NCBI GenBank assembly: GCA_013397795.1
Contig: VZTJ01000753.1
Location: 1,006,589 to 1,070,588, forward strand
Length of the DNA: 64,000 bases
Origin: Orthonyx spaldingii
Taxonomy: Eukaryota; Chordata; Aves; Passeriformes; Orthonychidae
Direction of reading: 5' to 3'
The position numbers and the translations under genes were made by a program. Of the stretch, positions 1 to 14,000 are shown one piece after another. Numbering within the stretch: the first letter of the stretch is position 1; each line of letters begins with the position of its first letter. The notes under the pieces were generated by a model that was not told the DNA's origin, did no database searches, and was given only the letters and a program-made list of their open reading frames with translations.

Positions 1-2139
1 GGGGGGGCAGACAAATAAATACAGACCTACTTTCCTATACTCTTCTACTACCTGCTGACAAGCTTGCTTTCTCATCTGTGCAACACTGCTGATGCCACTA
101 CTGGAGAACCCTCTTTCCAAAGCCAGGAATGTACATACAGCAAGTTCCTGATACATAGCAGAACTTCACAAAAATGACATGATGCAAGTTCACGGGAAAG
201 AAAATACAGGTGACTACTTTCCTAAGACTGCTGCAGTGGAGTACACCAAAAATTTCATTAAACCCACTTGGGAAATGCAAACGCAGCCCCAAACAGCCCT
301 TTTCCATGTGTTTTATCTACCATTCCTTCAATGCAGTTGGAAATGTGACTTTCAAATATCTGGGTTTTTGTTATGTGCTCACCTAACCCTCATCTTGGCA
401 CCTGACAGAAGGCAGCTGTACACAAGACTTTGATTTTTGTTTTTGAATTAGGAGACATTAAGCACCCAAACTCTCTCATAAAAGATCTGAGGCATAAGCT
501 ACATAACATCTGTGCAAGTAATGTTTTTTCCACTTAATCCAGACCTTAATGATCAAGAGATATCAGAAAAGTGTCAAAGGAGATAAACCAAGTTATCCCT
601 AATAAAGCATCTACGCCTCCTCACCAGCAGCAGCTGATCTGGGAGCTTCATTCCTGCACCAGGGACACACAAAGACCTCAAAACTTAAATGTCAATGCAA
701 TATGCTTGTTGATGCCCTGGGAAAAGTAAGCCACTGTGCACCGAGTTTCTGTTTAGTGATGCTTTGAGGTTCCCAGGATAAACTCTGTAAATAAAGGTGC
801 TGCAGGACAAAGCATAATCCTTTTTTCTTTGTCTCTTCCAATGCATGTTTCCTTTGCTTTCTGAAGGGTGTAACAGCCTAGATTTTATGGAAACAGGGAT
901 CAAGAAGTGCTAGTGGGGTATCACCACAGAGTCCCCAGTACCAACACACCAAGGAAACACTATCATCTCTCACGTTGCTTCTTCTCTCATCTCCTCCACA
1001 AAGGAAACTACTCGAGCAGCGTTTTGTTTGTGCTGTAAACAGGGACCCTGTGGTTGTGATAATGAGGCAAGAATGAAGTAAAACGTGTGCTCACGGGACC
1101 AGACATGTGACTGGGAAAGTTGGGGAAGTCCATCTAACCATTTCAGATTATCCCACAAGAAAATCCTGCCTGGAGCACACTTGCTCTGCACTGGCTGCAG
1201 AGCACTCGATTTTGACAGATTTCAATTGATAGAACCAAAAAACCCCGAAATGACCGAGAGGAACAGTCACTTCAACTCAATGAGCAGCTATGACTCCACT
1301 TGAAGATTCTTTTGGGGGTAAAATGTTAGCAGTGTTATTGTAGAGAACTCCATTGTGCTAGAGCACAAAGCCACTTGTCATGTGTTTTGTCACAGGACTT
1401 CTACAAAAATACCCAAGCAAGGCGCAGCCACAAAGAAACTGAAAGATAAACACCCAGGATTGCAAACTGCCTGGAAGCCAGCACCAGGATGCTCACAGAG
1501 ACTTGCTCTGCTGGAGCCAACACTCCTACACACTGTACAAAAGAGATTAGCCTGGGTTCTACTGTCTTCAGGTCCGGGGACTCCAAATAGCTCCACACTG
1601 CAAGACAAAGGTGTAACTATCCAGGAAGAGGCCATCTTTTGCCAGAAAGGATACCATTTTCTGATCACCTGGAGATAATGGTGATCATGATTTACAGACA
1701 TCGCAATGTGAGGGATTTCAAGCAGGCTCCCGAATTGAAGGCTAGAGGGAGTGACTGCAGGCACATATTTTTAGATAAAATGTGGGTATTAATTCTTAGG
1801 ACAGGCTCCTCCACTACACAATTCCATTTTAGAGGAGTTCAGCCATCAGCTGTTCCCTCAAATGTCCCTTCATCAGGCAAAGGCAATCAGCCATGTCACT
1901 GGCTGGCACTAAGGCCTTTGACAGGAAAGGGCAAGGAGAGGAGTCATCTGCATATGGCAGCGATTTGGCACTGCATTTTCAGTGCCATTTATTTAGTGCC
2001 TGTGAGTAACTGGAGAAAAAAATAATATGAACTTGTACGATGCCACCTCACCACTTGGCACATGCATCCTTTCTTAAAAAAAGATCTTAAAAAGGAACAC
2101 CTAAAGCCTACCTTTTCCTTTAGTCCCTAAGGAAGTAAA
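1..2139. other. No gene seen
   Basis: Apart from a leading run of seven G, this is ordinary mixed sequence with stop codons in all frames. The short open frames here (128 codons at most) have no recognisable domain, splice context or repeat homology. Confidence 0.7.
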
Positions 2140-2212
2140 ACAGGGATTGGAAACTTTATCCCATCACAGGTACAAGTTCTCCCACTGAATTCAATAGGGC
2201 ATCGATGATCCA
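2140..2212. repeat. Possible palindromic amniote repeat copy
   Basis: 'CAAGTTCTCCCACTGAATTC' followed by 'AATAGGGCATCGATGATCC' resembles the CTCCCATTGACTTCAATAGGGCAGGAT form of the family. Only about 40 bp match and the arms are unclear. Confidence 0.38.
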
Positions 2213-3180
2213 AAGAAAAAGAACTGTCTCTTAAAATAACAGAAAGACAGATAATTCCAAAAGTTTCAGAGAAGGCTTTAAGCCTGTATTAATGGATATT
2301 AACAGGATTTCAACCAACCAAAAACATAAACATCATCACCACAGCCAAGTATATCCTCTGCCCTTCCCAGTTCTAAACAGTTCAGTAAATGGTTCCTTCA
2401 TTTTCTGACTGGCACTGCAAAGCCCACAGCCGGAGCCAGGCTAGAAGGAAAAACACCACACACCTATGAGACACCTGAGCATGTTACAGCCCTCAGCCCC
2501 AGTTCTGCAAGCAGTTCTGCTTCCTGGAGAAAAAAGGATTGCATCTGTCCCAACACGAAGACCTACATAGTTTTGCTCGTCTTACTTCCAATTTATTTCA
2601 GTTCAGTTTCTCCCTTAGTCTCATTATGCTTCGCATTTAAAATCAGACTGCTTATTTTTTTATTGTTGCTTTCTTCTTATTTCCCATTAGTTTCCAATTC
2701 CAGGTTGCCAGTAGAATCAATGAGAAAATTTGGCTGATGGAAAAAATTTTTACAGCCAGCTATTTTTTACATTTTAGGATTGATTAAGAAATAATGACTT
2801 AGAAAAGTCACAAAAGCTGTTGCTTTTGTTGAAACAAATTTTTAAATAAAATGCTTAGCAGACAGTTGCCCCTGTTCCTTTAAAGGGCAGCAAGGTGAAA
2901 GACTTGACACCACCAGGAATAAAGTCATCCTCCCCAGCTCCCTTTCGCAGCAGATAGGCCTCAGCTCCTCACTAATCATCATTTATCACTCAATGACTTT
3001 TGCATCTTTAAATTGCAAAGCACGCACTGGAAGGGGGGAAAGAGCCCCTGCACACACTAGCAATGCCTTGCCTTCTGTTCCCAGGGCTGGGACACACAAG
3101 TTGATAAGAGCAAGCCACAGGCTGCATGAGCTCTCAGGTATCAGCATCCTAACTAGCATCCAAACCTGAGCTTCTTTTGG

Positions 3181-3330
3181 TTGGTTGGGTGGTTTGGAAG
3201 TTTTTTCTGTTGGATTTTGGTATTTTTCTTGGGTTGGGGTGGTGGCGATATTTGCTTGGGTTTAGTGTTTTTTGGTTTTGCTTTGGGGGTTTTTGGGGGT
3301 TGGGGTTTTTTTTGAGAGGGGGTGTGTGTT
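3181..3330 (+). repeat. G/T-rich low-complexity tract with long-loop quadruplex potential
   Basis: About 150 bp are almost pure G and T on the plus strand. G runs occur at 3231-3233, 3236-3239, 3258-3260, 3285-3289, 3295-3299, 3302-3305 and 3318-3322. The last four give loops of 5, 2 and 12 bases, so only a long-loop quadruplex is possible. The complementary strand is A/C-rich. No gene or repeat family is recognisable. Confidence 0.7.
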
Positions 3331-4023
3331 AATTACCACCAGTACACAGCTCGATAAAGGACACTATCATCTATAGGTTTTAAACTTCTTCAGTGCTGTC
3401 TGCAGACAAAAAGTGTGGAAATCTCCACTACTTTGCTTTTCATTCTGCATTTTTTAAAAAAATTATCTTTAAAGCAGATTTTCTGTCTATGTTTGCAAGT
3501 TTCCTCTGTACATGCTTAGAAGCAGCTTGACCCTCAGAGGAGAGGCTTGGTGACAACATCAGTGCTTGCACTCTTCTCTCCTGACTCTGCACCCAACTAC
3601 CACTAGATGGATGCGGCTCTACCAGAAACAGGATTTGTTCCCCCCACTGTGTTTTACATTGAAGTCCCTTGGTTCTTTGTCTGGAGGCCACCTAGATGAC
3701 AGTAAAATATTTCATAGCAGTTTTTCTAAAGACACATTTCAGCCACATTTAATTCCCTTCACAGAGCAGATTTTAAGGAAAGGGGTGTTACTGTCAAGAA
3801 CATAACAAGGCGCTCCTTTTGTTTGTTTTCAAGTCCCCCAGTAAGGAAAATGCTACAGACCACAGCCATCTATGTGAGAATCATGAAAGACATACAGTGC
3901 TGTGGTCTTGGACACAAAACTTTTGTTAGGATTTGAATTCGGGTCCATTATGTGCTAATGGCATATTTCATCTTTGTTTTAAAACAAAACTACACTTCTA
4001 AGAAAGAAAATTCAGATAGCAAA

Positions 4024-4045
4024 TGAGATCCTAGCTAGGATCTCA
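4024..4045. repeat. Perfect 22-bp palindrome
   Basis: The arm TGAGATCCTAG (4024-4034) is followed without spacer by its exact reverse complement CTAGGATCTCA (4035-4045). The next base pair outwards does not match. No repeat family is recognised around it. Confidence 0.9.
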
Positions 4046-4730
4046 AATCTAATATACAGGTTTTAATTTTTCTGTTTTATAACCAGGAGACATTTTAAAA
4101 AAGATAGTTCAAGAAATACCTGCCTTCAGAAGATTTTGCTGTTAATTTTATGCACACTCAGTGTGAAGCCTCAAATTGTGATGTTAAATTATTTGTAGGG
4201 ACTGACTGCAAGCTCACATTATGTTTGAAATTATTAATAATTACCATGATGAAGGCTGTCTGTCCACCCCATAACAGCTATAAAAGTAACAGAAACAGAG
4301 ATGGCAGAAACACTTCTGAAAACCTTGGACTCGTATTTCATGTCCACAGATGCAGTTGCAAAACTTGGACAATTTGCATGCTTAAACTTGCCTGAGTATT
4401 TTCACCTAGTAGTCAAATGTGCCAAGGAAGAGACTAAGACAAATAAGACCAGGAAACTTGGCCTTTAAACCTTTTTTGAGTAAATTCTTTTCTGCCAAGG
4501 CAGAAAGAGGCAAGCAGCTTTAAAATATGAAATACTTTATGTATTTAAAAACAGTAATAAGCAGGCATTTAGCAACCATTGATCATAGGCACTTCATGAA
4601 GTCATAGGGCCAAACTATGGAACAATTTCTATGGGAAGGGCACTTCATGCCATCAGACTAGCTAGCCTGCCAGGGCTGCAGTGCTGGGAATGTGCATCAG
4701 CAGCAAGGCTGACCTTCTACTTTGAAGTGG

Positions 4731-4756
4731 AATTTTTCTACTAAATTTTTCTACTA
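4731..4756 (+). repeat. 13-bp perfect tandem duplication
   Basis: AATTTTTCTACTA occurs twice head to tail (4731-4743 and 4744-4756) with no mismatch. Confidence 0.92.
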
Positions 4757-4970
4757 AACCTGAGTGATTTTAGATCCCAACTGCAAGAACAGTTGTGATC
4801 CCCATCAGACACTTTCACCCCAAAGCCAAAATGTGTGATACTAAAAAATAAGTAACTCCTCACAGTTGCTAAATTATGAGGGCTTAGATTTTCTTCATAC
4901 AACTGGTTTGCAGATATATGATAACTGCATGGCTAGTATACACTTAAAGATCCTGCAACTGCATCAGCAG

Positions 4971-5017
4971 ATCAGCTAATTGTGTTAATTAGCTATTTGC
5001 ATGCACAATTAGCTGAT
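4971..5017. promoter_or_regulatory. Homeodomain/POU motif hairpin, candidate enhancer core
   Basis: Two perfect 14-bp inverted arms, ATCAGCTAATTGTG (4971-4984) and CACAATTAGCTGAT (5004-5017), flank a 19-bp centre. The centre contains TTAATTAG and an exact octamer ATTTGCAT. Each arm contains CTAATTG, a homeodomain-type core. The centre adds TAATTA (homeodomain) and the consensus POU (Oct) site. Further AT-rich sites follow (GTAAATTAGG, GAATTTGCACAATT up to about 5075). Clustered TAATTA and ATTTGCAT sites are common in vertebrate developmental enhancers. That this is one is inference. Confidence 0.45.
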
Positions 5018-8000
5018 TTGTACAAGCAGTCAAGGTGATCATACATGTAAATTAGGCATGAATTTGCACAATTTACTCATCTGAAAATCTGCTATTCCAC
5101 TTATTTTTAAGCACCAGAGATCCAGAGCTACAGAAGAGGCTGGCAAGTTACTGTCTTTATGGTTGATACATCTCCCAAGTTTTACACTCCTTTTGCATTG
5201 CTTTCATATATCACTTGTGGGCAAGCACTCCTGCACACATGGGCACATAACCATGCATAAAGAAATATGCACATCATCACCAAAAAGTCATACAAAGACA
5301 GTGACCTGCACCCCCATACAGACAGAAATTTACTTCTTGTCTCCTAAAGGTCTTATTTTCCCCCTGCTATCTCTTCAGTCCTGGGAACTGCTGAGCTTAA
5401 CAAAGTAAACTTGATTTTAGTTATCACAACAAGCTCAGGAAGCTCTGCAAGGAGCAGAAACCCAAACAACTCCAGTGCAAATACTCAGCCTGAAGCCCTG
5501 AAGACTGCTTAACATTTAAAGCCCCACTGCTGCCATGCTGACTTGCTGGTTAGGGGGTTTCAAACACAAATGGGTCATCTACATTTAATGTGAAGTTACT
5601 CCATAGCTTGTCAAACAAATGGATGTTTATGCCATCATGGGCTGTTCAGGGATTCCAGAGTGGAGCATATAGCTATTATAAAAAGCAAATTCTCTGAGAA
5701 CTGCACACCTATCTCTTCCCCTCCTGAGACAACATCTTTAGCTGAAGAGGGATTTGGGATAGTACAATATGGAGAGCAAAACCCAAGAATGGATTAGTGC
5801 AATGCAATCTCAAATACAAGTACATCTCTGCCTGCTTGAAGTGGCAAGGTAATAAAAAATTTTCAGTTCACCAGGGACAAAAACCACCACTGGTTTAGCC
5901 AAGAAGAAACAAACCCCATAAGCTGATTAAGGCCAATAACTGCACAGAAGAACCCCCAACCAACCCCAAACCAACAAAAAAAGAAACCCAAACACTTGTT
6001 GCAACATAGTTAAGTAGAAGGTTAAAAACAGGTCTCCAATCTCAAGTGCTGTGCATCTCAGTTTCAGTGGCTGTGGTTATTTACAGGACTTCCTCAGGGA
6101 GGAAAAATACTCACAGCTAGAGGTGATAAAGTAATCCAAATGCCTAGACCTTATAGATAGAGAGAGGTTCAAACTTCTGTCCCTCAGCACACATTAGCAG
6201 AATGATTGTTGTACTGTTGTCTGCAGCTTCTTCTCAACTGGAGACAATTTCTGGCCTAGGCAAACTCTGCTTCAGGTGTGGAGCTCCTTCCATCTCACCT
6301 TCCATCCACTCCTCACAAGTAGTCACTAAAACTAAAGGCCCTGGGGCAGAGCTGTTAATGGCTTTGTGTACAAGACTGACATAGCAACACAACTGTCAGA
6401 TTTAAAAGACAGATTACTTCTCTTTTTTTTTTCCCACCAGTACAGTGTGCGGTGCAAGCGTGTGCAAAACAGTAGGGACCTCTGGAAGAACTTTAGGGCC
6501 CCACTGAACCATTTCTGAGGCAGCTGCTGATGGTTAACAGTGCAGGACAAATGCTTGCAGTGTTGCACCTCAATGCTCTGATCCACCACCACTGTAAAGG
6601 ACTCCAACTCATTCTCCGGTGTCTGGATATTAATGCAACCCATTGGCTTCAAAGATGGTGCCACTAAAGACTGAGCTACAACCACCTTCTTCTGTATCTT
6701 TGCAATAAATGAGCACATTTTTCTTTTGTTACATTAAACAAAGGAGGCATGCTGAATGTTCATTTACTGAAAAATTCCAGGTACTATAAATACACTCAAA
6801 ATAGGAGTCAAGTTGCAATTCCACTTCCAAATATAAGTCAACCTCTTTGAGACCTGGGGAATAGAGGAGAGCCAGACCCAGCTCAGCCCAACACTCCTCC
6901 CTGGCATTTCTCCCCAGGCACATGTGTTGCAATGTGTTTATCTGGGAAGGATCAGGTCAGTCCTGTGCTGTAGGAGCATCTCCCGCAGCTGGAACATCCA
7001 AAGCAGGTAGCGCTCCATGTTGTAAACTGCTCATGCAGCAGGACTGAGAAAGAGGCATCTCCTGGTCACCGGCTGTTCCCGACTACAGGAAAATGAAAAT
7101 ACAGCATCTCCGCACCTGTTCACCTGATGGTGAAGGAAGGAAAAGCCATTACCGAGTGACAGGAGACGAAAAACCAAAATCCACTTCAGCAACTCATCCC
7201 AGCACTGGTGATTAATCTCACACTCCCACAGCCTGATGCACATTAACCAGATAATTAATAATTTCTTTAGGGACTCCAGCTCGGCAACTGTTTTATCAAC
7301 CTGCACAGCATTAGGAGAGAGACGCTGCATTTGTGATCAAACTGCTGGAACTACCAAAATGTTCTGCAGGAATAGTAAAAGCTTCAGAGCAATCTGTGAG
7401 CCCAGTTTTACAAGTAACTGTAACATATGTGCAGAAATCAAGGCTGCTCCTTTGTCAGTGCAATCACCAGACTCAAAAATCTGCGCAAGATCAGCATAAT
7501 AAGAATAATTAACAGCAATGCCCAACTCCATCCAATCCCCATCTTTCTTCAGCAGAAGAGCTTCTCAGTATTTTTTAAAACACATTTTCCTTGATGCAGT
7601 AACACAGTATGTCCAATCATGCACTTTGACTATCCTTGGTATGAATAACAAATCAGATTCATTTGCCTTACCACAAAAAAAAGGTTAAATATTTAAAAAA
7701 AACAAAAAACCAGCCTAAGTGTCATGACATGTGTGAATTCTACAAGGCAAAGGCTTTCAAGTAATTCAGTGAGGAGGATGGCCACACTTAGCACAGCTCT
7801 TACTAACAACTTTTTGTCACCCTCTGCGCATTCATCCTCCATGTTCAAGGACAGTCACACAGGATCTGAAACACAATACCAAAGTGCTGGCACCACATTA
7901 TCTCCCCCAGCACTTAAAAATGGACTGCTGAGAAAAATCATGGTAAGTATTCTTTCCGATATTAAACTCTCCAGTGTGTTAGATATATGTCAGTATCAAG

Positions 8001-11000
8001 TGATTAAGAATGACTGATAATTAATAAATCACATCCATGGAGAGTGACCGGGTATTATTTCTTTCAGCCTCTGAAAAGAAGAGCTAGATTCACAGTTCTG
8101 CCTAAGTAATTTTATCTTTCCAAATTAACCATCCTGTGCAACTGCTGCTAGCAAGGAGATGTTCCTTTTTTTTTTTTTTAATGGACTTCAAAATAATAAG
8201 TTATTTGGGCTGCTTTTCTACTAATAGTTTATTGTTATCATTACTGTGCAGGTAAGGAAAGAGAGACCCATCATGAGTGAGAGTCTCAAAGCTTCCCTAC
8301 CACAGAGTAGGTTCCTAAACAAAGCTTGAACTTGTCCTTTCATCACACAACTACTCTTCCACCTGAGAGAAGGCTGCAGCATTTGGCTACAGCTCAGCAG
8401 AGTATCTGCCTTCTAAAAGATATCCTGCTCTTCGGACTCAGGTCCTGGAAATGGGCCCGTGCAGAGCTTTAGTGACAGCCATGCACATCTGCATGACGGG
8501 CCAGTGTATACCCCAAAGTCTGTTTTAGGACTGGGTTAGTAATAAAGATGCTTTCTTTTAGTCCATACCATGGCTTGATTTGCATTTTCCTTTCATATAA
8601 CTAAATGACGCAATATAGCAATTTTTTTTATTACCTACTTTAGTGTTTATACAACTCTGCTCACCATATTATTTGAGCCCCTTCATTTTCATAGTGTCAG
8701 TTACCATTATTCCATTAAATTAAATCCTTTTACAAGCATCTTTCTATAAATATGCACTAGAGATAACATAGCCACATGGTGAGGATTCACAGACTACAGT
8801 AAGCAGATTACACCTGTCTTGATTTTCGATGTAGCTGTCGGCAGAGTATATTCTCCCATCAAACTGCACGCAGATCTCCTCATTAAAGCTACAGGGGAGA
8901 ATAATTACAGAACAGTACATTGCAGTTTACCAATTGGTCTTGCATACATAATGGCCTATCAAAGAAAAATTGCGTCCTCCAACAGCTGGGAAAATCTTTA
9001 AATTGTTATTAGTATTATTATAAAATAGCCAACATTTTAAACTATTCAACAATTTGCCTCCTGTATGCAAAGCAGACAGATAGAGGTGATCAGGTCCAAA
9101 AAGGTCTTTGACTCCCAGCCCATAAATAGAATTACTTCTCCCTTTACAAACACTCCATTCCCCAACCTTCTGTTCCACAGTAAAATCCCCTCCTCCTGAG
9201 AAATTATGCTGATTGCAGAATAAGCCTTGAAAGCAAATGGGTGGTCTTCTGGATCTCTTAAGCCCTGCTGCTGAGTGCTAAGTATCATATTCCCCCACAT
9301 CCTCTCTCCTTGATGGCGAAACTGAGTCTGTCAGGTCCCCACCATTCTTCTCTCACCAGTCATGGGAGAAGAGGGGTCTCAATGGCAGCCGGTTTATCTC
9401 CAGCCACATCTGAGGTTTCCTTCTAGCCCTCAGAACTACCAAGCAGGTCTCCTTGCTTGGCAGCTGCTGATGAGGTGTTGCCTATCCCAGATAAAGGGTG
9501 ATGGAGAGGCTGCAAAAAATCTGCAGATGGAAGCAACCTCCTGGTGCTTCTGTCCCTGGCCTTTCACACTCCCGAGCTGAAGCATCCAGAATATACTGAA
9601 CTGGTAGTTCTGTGGAGCATCAGGAAGACTGATTTTTCACCCATGTTGATAGTTAAAACATCTGACCTGTGTTTGCATTAATGGATAAAAGACAAAACCA
9701 TTTTTGGATGCTATTTGCATTCCAAGATCCCAACTGTTAGGACCTTCAGCTCCACTCAGCAACCAACCCCATCGCTCTTTAGGCACCACTTCTGAATACC
9801 TGCTCTTACTCATCACACAACAGACAACATAAGAGGAAAAAGCCCAGACACTAGAAGAGCCAAATTCTTTGGGTGAAAAAGTCAAATTAGCTTTCCTAGC
9901 TTTCCTTGCTAGCCGAGACACAAACCATCCTAAGCACATATTTGGGCTCCAGCAGGATGTCCTGACATGTTCTCCTACTCTGCTAAACCAGGAACTGAAG
10001 CTGAGGACTTCAGCAACAAGACAATGTGCTGCTGGACCAGTCCTACATATTCTGGTTCTTCCAGACTGTCACACGATCAAAGACTCCAAAAGAGACCCAT
10101 CTGTATAAGAAGCCCAACAGCCACCTACTCCCAGCTCTGAGGGACAGTGACACAAGCCACCTCAGCACAGACAGGGATACTCACCACGTAAACACATCCA
10201 ACTGTTCGCAGCGTTAAAACCACCAAAGGACAAAATCGCTCTCTGAAACAGCTCTCAGTACCAGCATTGCAGAGGATTTGCTGCTGCACTTTACCCAGCT
10301 GCACCTCCCAGACAAGCTGGCACGCTGCAGGCTTGCTTCCAGTCTCTCTCAGCTCGTTACCCCTAACAGGGACATGCCGACAACAGAAGCCGAGTGAGCG
10401 GAAAACCAAACAGAGTAGAGCCTGCTCCGGCCAGCACGCAGCCCACAGTTGCTTCTGTGAACTTGGAAATCTTGGGGTTTCTTTTTGAGAACTCCCTGTT
10501 TGCAAGGCTGCACCTCATGTTCCAGGGTGGAGTTGGCTGCAGGCTTAGAGAGCTCACCCAGTCTGACCTCCTGTGCAAACACTGCCCAGTAACCTTCACC
10601 CGTTTAAACACTGCTTTCAACTCAGCAACTCCAGCACTTTTTCTAATTAGCAAGTTTGGGTAGCAACAATCCCTAGACATCTCAATCACTGCTTACTTTC
10701 CACCGTGGGGAAAAAAAGAAAAGTAAAAAACACAATCCGTACAAACTTTCTGTCTCTGCTGCAAGCCTCAAAAATTTTGCAAACTTGTTCCTGGGGTCCC
10801 AGCAGGGACCACCACCAAGAAGGGTGTCCTCCACCAGGAGCTAGGCAGCAAAGCCCAGCAGTGACAATACATGGACTCAAGGATATTTTGATCTGGCCTT
10901 TACTCTGCAAAGAGAAGCCCAGCAAGACCTCACGGGGGTTAGTTCTTATTTCACCTCTCCCCCATAGAGCAGTCTCACCACAGAGAAGTCAAAAATAGCT

Positions 11001-14000
11001 TTGCCATCAATTGCCACAGTAGCAAAGTCTTTCCCTTTGGGAAAATTTTCCTTGACTTTACTAGATCTGGACCGAAACATTAATCGAGTAAAGCACATTA
11101 GTTATTATAGCCTGTATTAAAAATATAAATACCTCATTAAAAGTGTGCTTTTTAAGTTTTAGAGGTCTTTAGAAACCTTTTCCTTCCACTGCTGCCCCCT
11201 GATGCTACTGACTATGCATATTCAAGTCTCCATTCAAAGGTACTCTGCAATCAAACAATCCTTTATTAATTGCCAGAACACATATCCCATGACTTTTCAG
11301 AAGAATTGCGTGTCTAATGTGTCTTTACAAAATATCATAATTCCACTTTCCTGTTCTTACTAGAAAAACAAGCCAGCCTGGCAAGCAGAGAAAACAGGTA
11401 TAAGACTACTACTAAGACATAATATATAGGATTAGCTGGAAATTGCCAAATTAGGAAGCAGGCTTTCCTGGATGGGGAGGGAAGGGTAAATCACATCCAC
11501 CCCAGACAAAGGCACTGAAGGGAAAGGAAAAACAAGAAGCATCAACTGAGTGGAGACATCTGTCACAGATATATCAGTAGATCAGGACTCTATGTATCAG
11601 AGAAGAGAAGCCCTGATCAAGTCACATGCCCTTTACTACAGAAGATAAGATCAAAAGGTTTCAAAGGAAACTGATGGTGACAGTTTCTTCATTTGTATGC
11701 AATGTGACATACCAGATCCAAACTGTTGGCTACTTTTTGAACTATTTGTCAGGGGAGAGAAATTATTATTTTCTTTTATATTTTACTTTCAAGAACTCTC
11801 AGTCATTTGGGGGTTCTCCCCCCTGCTCTGTGTCCCACCACCCTCTGTTTTATTTTTCAGCCAGGATTCAAACGTTCACCTTTGATGTAATATTTTTGCT
11901 GCACATCAGAATAGCTATGCCAAGCTTCAGAAGGACAATTAAATGCAGAGAACTAAAAGGATGACATCACTTCAAACATGAACTTTTAATAAAATTATTC
12001 TAAAGAAACGTCCCTGGTGATGATTATTTTCTTTTCCCCGTATCTTCTGTTTTACTCTTTCCATGTGTTTGCAACAATTCAAATTATTGCCAGGCTAGCA
12101 GCTGTAGTTGACTCGAAGCCATCAGCTTACATACCAGCAGAAGTATTTCTCCCTGTTTCTCACTGCTTCTGACAAGAAAAGTGTTAAATATAACGCAAAA
12201 CATAACAGTGTAAGATTACAGGTTGCTTGTATAGCCAATGGGCTGTATAACAGTTATATTCACATGGCAAATAAGTAAATGGAGGACTTGTGACTAGCTC
12301 AGCTTCTCCAGAGCCCAGACCTGATGGGTTTCAGCCCAGCATTCCCTGCTGATGTGCAAAATCTGCAGTTGCTCATTATATGTTAGTAAACCTGCTCTAA
12401 AACCCTGCCCTTCTTTCCAAAAAAAGGCACCAAACACCTTGTCAAAGTTCATCTGTGGCACTCAGTATTCATGAGCCAGTGATATGTGTAAGGTAATAAT
12501 ATTCTCCCCAAAGTGTTGTGAAACATTCAGAAACTGCAGTAGCTGCAGCCACGTAAGTATCTGAGACAGGCAGACACGAAAAAATACGTTGCAGTCTCCT
12601 GGGTGAAGGAGAAGGTACTCTAACCACAGAAAAGCAATACAACATTCACTTCTAGCTCTGGTACAGCCCAATAGATCAAATTTTAAAGTTGTAGCATTTG
12701 GTTTTAAATGTGACAAACACTTTAAATGTTTCAAGCTGTTATATAAATCCTTGAGAATCCTGGAATCATGCTAATAAAGGATGCTGAATTTAGGGACTCA
12801 AGTCTAAGCCCCTTTAAACACAGCAGGGGAAAGAAACAGCTCTTTCAACAATATTTTTCTCAGTCAGGCCAAATATTTTTGAAGCAAACTGTTTGGAATA
12901 CATAGCATACATGTACGAGTCTATTGAGAGTTTATACAGATATTTATAGAGAAATTACTGCAGTACACAGATTTAGAGTCACTTAGAAGGTCTTAAAAAG
13001 CATATGACAATACCTTTAGTGCACAAAGCTGCTGTTAGAAACTCCTGTCAGTGAAGTTTTTTCCCAAGCCATCACCTGCTCTCTGTCCACGCAGCCCAGA
13101 CCTTCCTCAGGGCTGTTGTAACATCCCTTGTAGGGCAGCGAGAGGAAAAGAGCTGCACCTTCCCCACCAGGTTCCCCAGCTCCTCAGGGCTCCTGCTCCA
13201 GCCCTGCTTCCCCAGAGCTGCAGCTGCAGTCCATCTGCATCTCCTCCTCTGACACAGACCAGAGCAAACATGTCCACAGTTTCCCTTGCTACTGTACTAA
13301 AGGCTCGCGATTCATTCTTTTGAGGTTCTTGAAGCAACACAAATCACAAAATCCAAAATCCACATGAGGGAGTCACTCTGGTGTGACCCAGCACTCACCT
13401 CTCCCACTTGTGCCGATCTGAAGACCATTGCACGAGGAAATACTTTACCAAGGGATTTTTTTATCTCCTTCCACGTGGTAAATTCTAGCTCTGAATTTCA
13501 AATGCTGCCATTAACACACAAAAAGCTGGAATGAACGACTTTCCTGGACATGCAAACACGCTCAGTTTCATGTGATTTGCAGGTGGCCTGAAGAGTTTGC
13601 ACCCTGCCCCACACATCACTGTCTGGTTGTGCAATGAGGCTACATTTGATAGGCACATCCCCACAACAAGCAGCCCTGGTTGCAAAATGCCCCATAATTG
13701 ACATTCTAACCCACATTACTGTGCATGCCCCTGCAAGGTGCCTACTAAAGGTAAACCTGGTACACCCCAAACCAACATAAGAGCAAACCTCTAGGAGAAA
13801 TATAAATTGAAAATGCAAACTCAGACTAGGCATCACAGACTGGTATGGTTTGAAATTACTGACACATTCACAGGGGATATGAAACCTAAAGAACCTAAAA
13901 GGTAAAGGGATCCTATAGGCATAGAAGATACACATATATACACACAGATATACCATACAGCAGTCTCACCATTCAACTTCTGACACCAAGCTTAAATAGA

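Noticed and set aside
8454..8502. Hairpin GGCCCGT...ACGGGCC with a GCAG/CTGC second stem, resembling a short miRNA precursor
   Set aside because: Only 7+4 bp of stem with a 3-nt bulge and a 24-nt loop, too little pairing for a precursor, and no known mature miRNA sequence seen.
13498..13956. 152-codon open frame on the minus strand, rich in Cys, Phe and Met
   Set aside because: No domain, no signal or membrane layout of a known family, no transcript context; length is within chance for this much sequence.
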